This document shows positions 46,366-57,148 of a stretch of DNA of 64,000 nt, in pieces. A model generated the notes under the pieces. That model searched no databases. It was not told the DNA's origin and saw nothing but the letters and a program-made list of their open reading frames with translations. Where the stretch lies: contig NC_092051.1 of NCBI RefSeq assembly GCF_003086295.3, positions 82,468,445 to 82,532,444 of the forward strand. The letters run 5' to 3'. Position 1 is the first letter of the stretch. The number at the start of each line of letters is the position of its first letter. A program made the position numbers and the translations under genes. This stretch comes from Arachis hypogaea. Taxonomy: Eukaryota > Streptophyta > Magnoliopsida > Fabales > Fabaceae.

Positions 46366-48062
46366 CGATGAGCGGATAATTTATACCCTATTTGGCATTG
46401 TTTTTACATAGTTTTTAGCATGTTTTAGTTACTTTTTATTATATTTTTATTAGTTTTTATGCAAAAATAATATTTTTGGACTTTACTATCAGTTTGTGTA
46501 TTTTTCAGTGATTTCAGGTATTTTCTGGCTGAAATTGAGGGACCTGAGCAAAAATCTGATTCAGAGGCTGAAAAAGGACTGCAAATGCTGTTGGATTCTG
46601 ACCCTCCTGCACTCGAAGTGAATTTTCTGGAGCTGTGGAATCCCAATAGGCGTTCTCTTAATTGCGTTGGAAAGTAGACATATTGAGCTTTCCAGCAATA
46701 TATAATAGTCCATACTTTGCTCAAGATTTGATGGCCCAAACTGGCGTTAAACGCCAGCCAGAGAACCTTTTCTAGAGTAAAACGCCAGAACTAGAGTTAA
46801 ACGCCCAAACTGGCACCCAAGGTGGCGTTTAACTCCAAGAATGGCCTATGCACGTGAAAGCTTCAATGCTCAGCCCAAGCACACACCAAGTGGGCTCCGG
46901 AAGTGGATTTCTGCACTATCTGCACTTAGTTACTTTTTTTCTGTAAACCCTAGTAACTAGTTTAGTATAAATAGCACTTTTTACTATTGTATTAAGGAGG
47001 CTTATGCCATATTCACATTTGGGAGGCTGGCCATTCGGCCATGCCTAGACCTGTTTCTCTTATGTATTTTCTATGGTGGAGTTTCTACACCTCATAGATT
47101 AAGGTGTGGAGCTATGCTGTTCTTCATGAATTAATGCAAGTACTATTGTTTTTCTTTCAATTCATGCCTACTTCTTTTCCAAGATATACTCTTGTACTTA
47201 ATTCAGTTAAGTCAGAATGAAGGGGTGACCCGTGACAATCACCCACTATCTTCGTTACTCGCTTAGCCAAGATCCACGTGCTTGACAACCACAAGCGGTC
47301 TACATGATGTTTAACATAGTCATTAGACGACAGCCGGAGTATATTCTCTTGGGTCTCTGATCTGTGATTCGCATCGTCTCTTCTGACAATAGAGCATCCG
47401 AATCTGAGATTAGAACCTTCGTGGTATAGGCTAGAATCATTGGTAGCATTTCTGAGATCCGAAAAGTCTAAACCTTGTCTGTGGTATTCTGAGTAGGATC
47501 TGGGAAGGGATGACTGTGAAGATCTTCAAACTTGTGAATGTTGGGCGTAGTGACAGTGTGCAAAAGGATAGAGAGATCCTATTCCGATGCTAGTGAGAAT
47601 CGACAGATGATTAGCCGTGCGGTAGCTGTACCTGGTATTTTTCATCCGAAATGAGAAATCTGACAGTTGATTAGCCGTGCAGAGATCGTACCTGTTATTT
47701 TTCATCTGAGAGGATCATACAGCTTGCCATGGAAGGGAGCACGCATGATTGGAGGAAGACAAAAGGAAAGCAGAAGTTCAGAAGCAACAAAGCATCTCCA
47801 AACACTTATCTGAAATTCCCACCAATGAATCACATAAGTATCTTTATTTTATTTTATGTTTTATTTATCTTTTAATTATCAAAACCTCATAACCATTTGA
47901 ATCCGCCTGAGTAAGATTTACAAGATGACCATAGCTTGCTTCAAGCCGACAATCTCCGTGGGATCGACCCTTACTCACGTAAGGTATTACTTGGACGACC
48001 CAGTGCACTTGCTCGTTAGTTGTGTGGAGTTGTGAAAAGTGTGATCACAATTTCGTGCACCA
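46366..48062 (+). repeat. 5' LTR of element E (1697 bp)
   Basis: Starts CGATGAGCGG (TGATGAGCGG in the partner) and ends TTTCGTGCACCA. It is very similar to the 3' LTR over its full length, with scattered substitutions and small indels, so the insertion is fairly recent. GGCGTTAAACGCC palindromes lie at about 46741-46840. Confidence 0.93.
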
Positions 48063-48068
48063 AGTTTT

Positions 48069-48087
48069 TGGCGCCGTTGCCGGGGAT
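48069..48087 (+). other. Primer-binding site of element E (tRNA-Asp type)
   Basis: TGGCGCCGTTGCCGGGGAT, seven bases after the LTR, matches the complement of the tRNA-Asp 3' end used by Athila-group elements. Confidence 0.85.
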
Positions 48088-49737
48088 TGTTCGAGTTTGG
48101 ACAACTGATGGTTCATCTTGTTGCTTAGATTAGGTAATTTTATTTTATGTTTACGCTTTTTATTTTTTTTCCGAAAAATACAAAAAACTTTTAATAAAAC
48201 CATAAAAACCAAAAAAAAAAAAAATTTTGTGTTTCTTGTTTGAGTCTTGTGTCAAATTTTAAGTTGGTGTCAATTGCATCTTTTTAATTTTTCTTAAAAT
48301 TTTTGAAAATTCATGCATTGTGTTCTTATTTGATCTTCAAGTTGTTCTTGATTATTTTTCTTGTTTGATCTTTAATTTTTCTTGTTTTGTGTTTTTTGTT
48401 GTTTTTCATATGCATTTTCGAATTCATAGTGTCTAAACATTAAAAATTTCCAAGTTTGATGTCTTGCATGTCTTTCTTTTCTTAACAATTTTCAAAAATA
48501 TGTTCTTGATGTTCATCATGATCTTCAAAGTGTTCTTGGTGTTCATCTTGACATTCAAAGTGTTCTTGCATGCATTATTTGTTTTGATCTTAAACTTTTA
48601 TGCCATGTGTCATTTTGTTGTTTTTCTCTTTCTTCATTAATTCAAAAAAAAAAAAAAATATCTTTCCCTTATTTCACTCATAAATTTCGAAATTTTGGGT
48701 TGACTTAGTCAAAAATTTTTAAAATTTAGTTGTTTCTTGTTAGTCAAGCCAAAATTTCAATTTAAAAATTCTATCTTTTCAAATCTTTTTCAAAATTAAA
48801 TCTTTTTCATTTTTCTTTCATGTTTTTCAAAAATTCTTCAAAATAAATTTTCAAAATCTTTTTCTTATTTTATTTCATAATTTTCAAAATTATTGCTAAC
48901 ATTTAATGTTTTGATTCAAAAATTTCAAGTTTGTTACTTTCCTATTAAGAAAGGTTCAATCTTTAAATTCTAGAAACATATCTTTTAGTTTCTTGTTAGT
49001 CAAGTCATCAATTTTAATTCTCAAAATCAAATCTTTTTAATTTCCTTTTCAAAATAAATTTCAATCATATCTTTTTCAAAACTTAATTTCAAAATCTTTT
49101 TCTAACTTCTTACCTTTTCAAAATTTATTTTCAAATCTTTTTCAATTAACTAATTGACTTTTTGTTTGATTTTAAAAGTTTACTATTTCTTATCTTTTTC
49201 AAAATCACGTAACTACTTTTCTCTCTCTAATTTTCGAAAACCACTAACCACTTTTTCAAAATTCTTTCTAATTAACTAATTGTTTTAAATTCTAATTTTG
49301 TTTTTTTTTTTATTTCGAATTCTAACTTAATTAATTAAATAAAAATAAAAATATTTTTCTTCTCCCTCTTTTCAAAATTCGAATACTCTCCCTCATTTCT
49401 TTCTATTTATTTTATTTATTTACTAACACTTCTCTTCTACTTATAATTCGAACCCTCTCCCTCTCTCTGTGTTCGAATTCCTCTTATTCTCTCTCTCTCT
49501 ACCTCGTTCTTCTATTCTTCTATTCTTATACTCACATAAAGGAATCTCTATACTGTGACATAGAGGATTCCTCTTCTTTTCTGTTCTCTTACTTTTTATA
49601 TGAGCTGAAACAGGGATAAAGACATTCTTGTTGAAGCTGATCCTGAACCCGAAAGGACTCTGAAGATGAAGCTAAGAGAAGCTAAAGCACAACACTCTGG
49701 AGAGGACCTTACAAAAATTTTTGAAAAATAAGAAGAC
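48088..49737 (+). other. Untranslated leader of element E
   Basis: About 1.65 kb of T-rich sequence full of short TTTTCAAAA/ATCTTTTTC repeats, with no ORF. A long low-complexity leader between PBS and gag; it could hold packaging or splice signals, but none can be pointed to. Confidence 0.7.
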
Positions 49738-51882
49738 ATGGCAGCCGAAAACAACAACAATGGTGGAGATGCAAGGAAGATGCTTGGTAACTTTACTGCA
49801 CCAACTTCTGACTTCTATGGAAGAAGCATCTCAATTCCTACAATTAGAGCAAACAACTTTGAGCTTAAGCCTTAATTAGTTTCTCTAATGCAGTAGAATT
49901 GCAAGTTTCATGGACTTCCATTGGAAGATCCTCATCAGTTCTTAGCTGAATTCTTGCAAATTTATGACACTGTTAAGACCAATAGGGTTAATCCTGAGGT
50001 CTACAAACTTATGCTTTTCCCCTTTGCTGTAAGAGACAGAGCTAGGATATGGTTGGATTCACAACCTAAAGAAAGCCTGAACTCTTGGAAAAAGTTGGTC
50101 AATACCTTCTTGGCCAAATTCTTTCCACCTCAAAAGTTGAGCAAGCTTAGAATGGAAGTCCAAACCTTCAGACAGAAGGAAGGTGAATCCCTCTATGAAG
50201 CTTGGGAAAGATACAAGCAATTGATCAGAAGGTGTCCCTTTGACATGCTTTCAGAATGGAGCATCTTATGTATATTCTATGATGGTCTGTCTGAATTGTC
50301 CAAGATGTCATTGGACCACTCTGCTGGTGGATCTCTTCATCTGAAGAAGACGCCTGCAGAAGCCCAGGAACTCATTGAAATGGTTGCAAATAACCAGTTC
50401 ATGTATACTTCTGAAAGAAATCCTGTGAATAATGGGATGACTCAGAAGAAAGGAGTTCTTGAGATTGATACTCTGAATGCCATATTGGCTCAGAACAAAA
50501 TATTGACTCAGCAAGTCAATATGATTTCTCAGAATCTAACTGGAATGCAAGCTGCATCCGGCAGTACTAAAGAAGCTTCCTCTAAAGGAGAAGCTTATGA
50601 CCTTGAGAATCCTGCAATGGAATAGGTGAATTACATGGGAGAATCCTATGGAAACACTTACAATCCTTCATGGAGGAATCATCCTAATTTCTCATGGAAG
50701 GATCAGCAGAAGCCTAATCCATACTTCAATAATAATAATGGTGGGAGAAATAATTTTAGCAATAGCAAGCCTTTTCCATCATCTTCTCAGCAACAGATAG
50801 AGAATTCTAAGCAGAGTCTCTCTGACTTAGCAACCATAGTCTCTGATCTATCTAAGACCACTCTCAGTTTCATGACTGAAAAAAGGTCCTCCATAAGAAA
50901 TTTGGAGGCACAAGTGGGTCAGCTGAGTAAAAGAGTTACTGAAATCCCTCCTAGTACTCTCCCAAGCAATATAGAAGAGAATCCAAAGAGAGAGTGCAAG
51001 GCCATCAATATACCCAAAGTGGCCGAACCTATATAGGAGGAAGAGGCAGTGATTTCCAGTGAGAAAAACCTTGCTGGACGTCTACTGACCAATAAGGAGT
51101 TCCCTAATGAGGAACCAAAGGAATCTGAGGCTCATACAAAGACCATAGAGATTCTACTGAACTTACTGTTACCATTCATAATCTCTGATGAGTATTCTTC
51201 CTCTGAAGAGGATGAAGATATATTTGAAGGGAAAGTTGCTCAGTATCTAGGAGAAATCATGAAGCTGAATGCCAAGTTATTTGGTAATGAGACTTGGGAG
51301 GATGAACCTCCATTGCTCATCAATGAACTGAATGCCTTGGTTCAACTGAAATTACCTTAGAAGAAACCGGATCCCGGAAAGTTCTTAATACCCTGTACCA
51401 TAGGCACCATGACCTTTGAGAAGGCTCTGTGTGACCTGGGGTCAGGTATAAACCTCATGCCACTCTTTGTAATGGAGAAACTAGGGATCTTTGTGGTACA
51501 AGCTGCAAGAATCTCACTAGAGATGGCAGATAAATCAATGAAACATGCTTATGGACTTGTAGAGGATGTCTTAGTGAAGGTTGAAGGCCTGTACATCCCT
51601 GCTGACTTCATAATCCTAGACACTGGGAAGGATGAGGATGAATCTATTATCCTTGGAAGACCCTTCCTAGCCACAGCAAGGGATGTGATTGATGTGGACA
51701 AAGGAGAGTTAGTCCTTTAATTGAATGAGGACTACCTTATGTTTAAGGCTCAAGGATCTTCTTCTGTAACCATGGAGAGGAAGCATGAAAAGCTTCTCTC
51801 AATACAGAGTCAAACAGAGCCCCCACACTCAACTTCTAAGTTTGGTGTTGGGAGGCCACCATTAAGCTCTGAGTCTCTGTGA
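49738..51882 (+). pseudogene. gag-protease of element E, one frame with six premature stops
   Basis: A single frame of 714 codons starts MAAENNNNGGDARKMLGNF and ends at TGA 51880-51882. Gag contains the Athila-type block from EDPHQFLAEFLQIYDTVKTN through WERYKQLIRRCP and SAGGS, then YNPSWRNHPNFSW, without a zinc knuckle. A retropepsin-like protease follows (CDLGSGINLMP ... FIILDTGKDEDE, IILGRPFLATARDVIDV). Stops at 49873, 49894, 50623, 51034, 51358 and 51718 are all TAA or TAG and all could derive from CAA/CAG by C-to-T. There is no frameshift. Homologous to the gag-pro of element D. Confidence 0.9.
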
Positions 51883-52080
51883 AGCTCTCTAAGAGCTCAC
51901 TGTCAAGCTATTGACATTAAAGAAGCGCTTATTGGGAGGCAACCCAATGTTATTTAATTATATTTATTTTAAATATTTGTTTTCCATTGTTATTTTATGT
52001 TTTCTTTAGGTTGATGATCATGTGGAATCATAAAAACAGCTGCAGAATTAAAGCAAAATAAAAAATAGCATAAAAAATAG

Positions 52081-52350
52081 CACACCCTGGAGGACAGGCT
52101 TACTGGCGTTTAAACGCCAGTAAGGATAGCAGAATGGGCATTTAACGCCCATGCAGGCAGCATTCTGGGCATTTAATGCTAGAAATGGCAGCATTCTGTG
52201 CGTTCAGAAAAACGCCCAGTAAAGAAGGATTCCTGGCGTTTAACGCCAGCCAAGGTATCTGCTTGGGCGTTAAACGCCCAAATAGGCAGTCAAGTGGGCG
52301 TTAAACACCAGAATGGATAGCATTCTGGGCGTTTAACGCCAGGATGACAC
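52081..52350. repeat. GGCGTTTAACGCC palindrome array in the interior of element E
   Basis: About ten units of (T/G)GGCGTTTAACGCC(A/C) or its variants (CTGGCGTTTAAACGCCAG, GGGCATTTAACGCCC) are spaced by 20-30 bp containing GGCAG(C) and ATTCTG. The same palindrome occurs in the LTRs of E and F. Confidence 0.88.
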
Positions 52351-52720
52351 AAGGGAGGTAATTTTGTTTCCAATTCGATTTTTTTCAATTTTTCATGTAA
52401 AATTCATAATTTTTTGCATCAAACACATTTTAAACATTCATCTTTCAATTTCTATTTCCAAAAAAATTTAATAATCTTTCCAATTCTTTTTAATTCTTTT
52501 TCAATTCTTTTCAATTCCTTCCAAAATGTTTTCAAACCTTACATATCTTTTCAAATTCTTTTCAACTCTTTTTAATTTTTTCTTGCATAAAGTAATAAGT
52601 TTTTAAAATTAATTGCATCATTCTTCTTCTACTCCCTTCTATCTTATTTTGCTCAAGGACGAGCAAAACTTTTAAGTTTGGTGTGGAAAATCTCTGCTTT
52701 TTATTTTTCCATAACCATTA

Positions 52721-53076
52721 ATGGTACCTAAGGCCGGAAAAACCTCTAGAAAGAGGAAAGGGAAGGCAATTGCCTCCAACTCCGAGTCATGGGAGATGGA
52801 GAGATTCATCTCAAAAGCCCATCACTAGAAAGAGGATGGAGCAAACAAGAGAGCCCACTCATGGACCTCAACAAGAGCATGAGGAAATTCCTCATCAAGA
52901 AATCCCTGAGATGCCTCAAGGGATAAGATGGGGCACCAAGAGCACTCCATTATCCTCCATGAAATTAGAAAGGACCAAAAGGCCATGAGAGAGTAGGAAC
53001 AAAGGCAAGGAAGAGACATAGAGGAGCTCAAGCACTCCATAGGATCTTCAAGAGGAAGAACTAGCCGCCGTCACTA
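52721..53076 (+). pseudogene. Remnant of the second ORF of element E
   Basis: It starts MVPKAGKTSRKRKGKAIASN, the basic N-terminus of the element family's second ORF. After a frame change it reads PITRKRMEQTREPTHGPQQ, EEIPHQEIPEMPQG, which lines up with ITKKSMEGQQVQDD...EIPQ near the C-terminal part of the F protein. The conserved central domain is missing, so this is an internal deletion. Confidence 0.6.
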
Positions 53077-54197
53077 AGGTGGACCCGTTCTTTAATTTCC
53101 TTATTCTTATTTTTCTGTTTTTCGATTTTTATGCTTTATGTTTTGTCTATGTTTTTGTCTTTATTACATGATCATTAGTGTTTATGTCTATGTCTTAAAG
53201 CTATGAATGACTCCATGAATCTTTCACCTTTCTTAAATGAAAAATATTTTCTGAAAAAGAAAAGAAGTACATGAATTTTGAATTCTATCTTGAAATTAGT
53301 TTAGTTATCTTGATGTGGTGGCAATACTTTTTGTTTTCTGAATGAATACTTGAACAGTGCATATTTTTGATAGTGAAGTTTATGAATGTTAAAATTGTTG
53401 GCTCTTGAAAGAATAATGAAAAAGGAGAAATGTTATTGATAATCTGAAAAATCATAAAATTGATTCTTGAAGCAAGAAAAAGCAGTGAAAAACAAAAGCT
53501 TGCGAAAAAAAAAGGGGAAAAAAAAGAAAAAAAAATAAAGAAAAAGAAAGAGTAAGAAAAAGCAAGCAAAAAAAGCCAATAACCCTTTAAACTAAAAGGC
53601 AAGGGTAAAAAGGATCCAAGGCTTTGAGCATTAATGGATAGGAGGGCCCAAAGGAATAAAATCCTGGCCTAAGCGGCTAAATCAAGCTGTCCCTAACCAT
53701 GTGCTTGTGGCGTGAAGGTGTCAAGTGAAAGACTTGAGACTGAGCGGTTAAAGTCATGGTTCAAAGTAAAAAGAGTGTGCTTAAGAGCTCTGGGCACCTC
53801 TAACTGGGGACTCTAGCAAAGCTGAGTCACAATCTAAAAAGGTTCACCCAGTTATGTGTTTGTGGCATTTATGTATCCGGTGGTAATACTGGAAAACAAA
53901 ATGCTTAGGGTCACGGCCAAGACTCATAAAGTAGCTGTGTTCAAGAATCAACATACTGAACTAGGAGAATCAATAACACTATTTGAATTCTGAGTTCCTA
54001 TGGAAGCCAATCATTCTGAACTTCAAAGGATAAAGTGAGATGCCAAAACTGTTCAGAAGCAAAAAGCAACTAGTCCCGCTCATCTAATTGAAACTAATCT
54101 TCATTGATAATTTTGGAATTTATTGTATTTTCTATTCTTTTTATCCTATTTTGTTTTTAGTTGCTTGGGGACAAGCAATAATTTAAGTTTGGTGTTG
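53077..54197 (+). other. 3' non-coding interior of element E
   Basis: No ORF. 53620-54197 is the counterpart, in inverse orientation, of 62170-62780 in element F (GTGAAGGTGTCAAGTGAAA, CTAACCATGTGCTT). It ends TTGCTTGGGGACAAGCAATA...AAGTTTGGTGTTG directly before the LTR. Confidence 0.75.
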
Positions 54198-55906
54198 TGA
54201 TGAGCGGATAATTTATACCCTTTTTGGCATTGTTTTTACATAGTTTTTAGCATATTTTAGTTACTTTTATTATATTTTTATTACTTTTTATGCAAAAATC
54301 ACATTTCTGGACTTTACTATGAGTTTGTGTGTTTTTATATGATTTCAGGTATTTTCTGGCTGAAATTGAGGGACCTGAGCAAAAATCTGATTCAGAGGCT
54401 GAAAAAGGACTGCAAATGCTGTTGGATTCTGACCCTCCTGCACTCGAAGTAAATTTTCTGGAGCTGCAGAAGCCCAACTGGCGCGCTCTCAATTGCGTTG
54501 AAAAGTAGACATCTTGGGCTTTCCAGCAATATATAATAGTCCATACTTTGTCTGAGATTTGATAGCCCAAACTGGCGTTAAACGCCAGCCAGAGACCCTT
54601 TTCTAGAGTAAAACGCCAGAACTGGCACCAGAACTGGAGTTAAACGCCCAAACTGGCACGCAAGCTGGCGTTTAACTCCAAGAATGGCCTATGCACGTGA
54701 AAGTTTCAATGCTCAGCCCAAGCACACACCAAGTGGGCCCCGGAAGTGGATTTCTGCACTATCTGCACTTAGTTACTTATTTTCTGCAAACCATAGTGAC
54801 TAGTTTAGTATAAATACCACTTTTTACTATTGTATTAAGGGGGCTTATGCCATATTTCACATTTGAGAGGCTGGCCATTCGGCCATGCCTAGACCTATTT
54901 CTCTTATGTATTTTCTACGGTAGAGTTTCTACACCTCATAGATTAAGGTGTGGAGCTCTGCTGTTCTTCATGAATTAAGGCAAGTACTATTGTTTTTCTT
55001 TCAATTCACGCCTACTTCTTCTCCAAGATATACTCTCGTACTTAATTCAGTTAAGTCAGAATGAAGGGGTGACCCGTGACAATCACCCACTATCTTCGTT
55101 ACTCGCTTAGCCAAGATCCGCGTGCCTGACAACCACAAGCGGTCTACATGATGTTCCACGTAGTCATTGGACGACAGCCGGAGTATATTCCCTTGGGTCT
55201 CTAATCCGCGATTCGCATCGTCACTCCTGACAATAGAGCATCCGAATCTGAGATTAGAACCTTCGTGGTATAGGCTAGAACCATTGGCAGCATTCCTGAG
55301 ATCCAAAAATTCTAAACCTTGTCTGTGGTATTCCGAGTAGGATCTGGGAAGGGATGACTGTGAAGAGCTTCAAACTTGCGAATGTTGGGCGCAGTAACAG
55401 TGTGCAAAAAGATAGAGAGATCCTATTCTGACGCTAGTGAGAACCGACAAATGATTAGCCGTGCGGTAGCTGTACCTGGTATTTTTCATCAGAGACGAGA
55501 AATCCGACAGTTGATTAGCCGTGCAGAGATCGTACCTGGTATTTGTTATCCGAGAGGATCATACAGCTTGCCATGGAAGGGAGCACGCATGATTGGAGGA
55601 AGACAAAAGGAAAGCAGAAGTTCAGAAGCAACAAAGCAATTCCAAACGCTTATCTGAAATTCCCACCAATGAATCACATAAGTATCTTTATTTTATTTTA
55701 TGTTTTATTTATCTTTTAATTATCAAAACTTCATAACCATTTGAATCCGCCTGACTAAGATTTACAAGATGACCATAGCTTGCTTCAAGCCGACAATCTT
55801 CGTGGGATCAACCTTTACTCACGTAAGGTATTACTTGGACGACCCAGTACACTTGCTGGTTAGTTGTGCAGAGTTGTAAAAAGTGTGATCACAATTTCGT
55901 GCACCA
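54198..55906 (+). repeat. 3' LTR of element E (1709 bp)
   Basis: TGATGAGCGG...CGTGCACCA, with palindromes at about 54570-54675 (AAACTGGCGTTAAACGCCAG and CTGGCGTTTAACTCC). It includes one extra GGCACCAGAACTGGAG segment relative to the 5' LTR. Confidence 0.93.
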
Positions 55907-55911
55907 GACAA

Positions 55912-57148
55912 CCGTACATGGCATGGTGTTGTCTTTTCTTCAGTTTTCTTCATACCTATCCATTTAAGTCAATAAAACAATAAGCAACAAAATTTGAGTT
56001 TAGCATAGTGGTGGTCAGCAACTGAAAAATATAGAAAAGCAAAAATAAAATTTGCTATATGTTCCTTATTTATGAATAACCAACTATGCCCCTTTGAAAT
56101 TGAACAAAATATCGGTGAACACCAAACTTGTTTTCTGCCAAGTGATTCATATGAAACCCAATGAATGTCTGTCATAGTTAGTATATTTATTACAAGGAAC
56201 ATTTTATTTTCTCCCTTAATAAAATAAATTCATAAAATGATGCAAGATATGGTTTATCTCTTTCATGAATTTGAGTCTTTGAGCAAAAGTGATTTTCTTG
56301 AAATTCATAGCATATGTAGAACACCAAACTTAATGTTTGGCTATATACTTCAATAGAATGAATGAGTATATATCCTAAGATGGTTATATGATCAACATGC
56401 TTGAAAAGCCATTTTAGGTGCCTTTAGGCACACCAAACTTAGGAACCAGACATATGCTTCAAAACGATATGTGCATTTATCAAATTTACTCATGAGAGCT
56501 CAAATTTATGCTAGAAGAACCATCAATTATTAAAATTAAAACAAAAGCAAGAACATTAGATCATGGGCTGCTTCCCATGGAGTGCTCTTTTACTGTCACT
56601 AGCTTGACATTAGTTCCTTGTTAGGGTGGCTGATGATTATGGTGTCTCAGCTTGTCCCCTCTCACTGTGATCCTTTTTTCCTGTGCTTTGGTGAACAATC
56701 TCTATGTGTTCCAGTGAGAGTATTTTGTTGACAGTGTAATAATCATTAGTTTGTGGGCATGTCTCTAACTGTTGGTAGATCAGTTTCACTTTCTCTCCTT
56801 TTGAGAACCCTTCAATTGGGATTTTTTTTTGTTTCTCCACCCTTTTGGAACCTTTTTCTTTCTCTTCTTTCTTTTCTTCGGTGACCTTTCTTTCTTGGCA
56901 GCAGGCTTTATCTCAGGGGCTTTCTTCCTAGTGATCAAATTCTTAACCTCTTCCTACAGTCCCTTCTCAGCCTTCACATCTTCATTACCCGTTTGTTCTT
57001 CTCCTCTGTCTGTCTTTTGCTTCAAAGGTGAGTTGATGAGTGCCTCCTTGGGCTTTTCCTTCCAATTCAAGTCTTCCTCTTCAACTTGCATGCAGCCGTT
57101 CTCTCCATCAGGATGCTGCATCTCCTTAAAGACATTTAGAGTAATCTG
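55912..57148 (-). other. Element D interior between gag-pro and the E insertion
   Basis: Next to the protease there is a Lys/Glu-rich frame with stops (57148-56637; for example KLIYQQLETCPQTNDYYTVN), followed by non-coding sequence with GAGCACTCCATGGGAAGC, the counterpart of the GGGAGGCAACCC motif after gag-pro in E. No RT or integrase motif is found where they would be expected. Confidence 0.65.

Larger units (their letters stand above)
46366..55906 (+). mobile_element. Element E: Athila-like non-autonomous gypsy element with 5-bp target duplication
   Basis: Plus orientation: 5' LTR 46366-48062, PBS, gag-protease 49738-51882, palindrome array 52081-52350, second-ORF remnant, conserved 3' interior, 3' LTR 54198-55906. 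GACAA is duplicated exactly (46361-46365; 55907-55911), proving insertion into element D. RT, RNase H and integrase are absent. The first LTR base is C instead of T, a point mutation. Confidence 0.93.

Noticed and set aside
52081..52350. CRISPR-like repeat array
   Set aside because: Plant nuclear sequence, variable palindromic units, spacers not unique, no cas genes; it is part of a retrotransposon.
49738..54197. Possible hidden RT/integrase in element E
   Set aside because: All frames between protease and the 3' LTR were read for YVDD-type, HHCC and D-D-E motifs; none is present and the space is filled by palindromes and a short ORF remnant.
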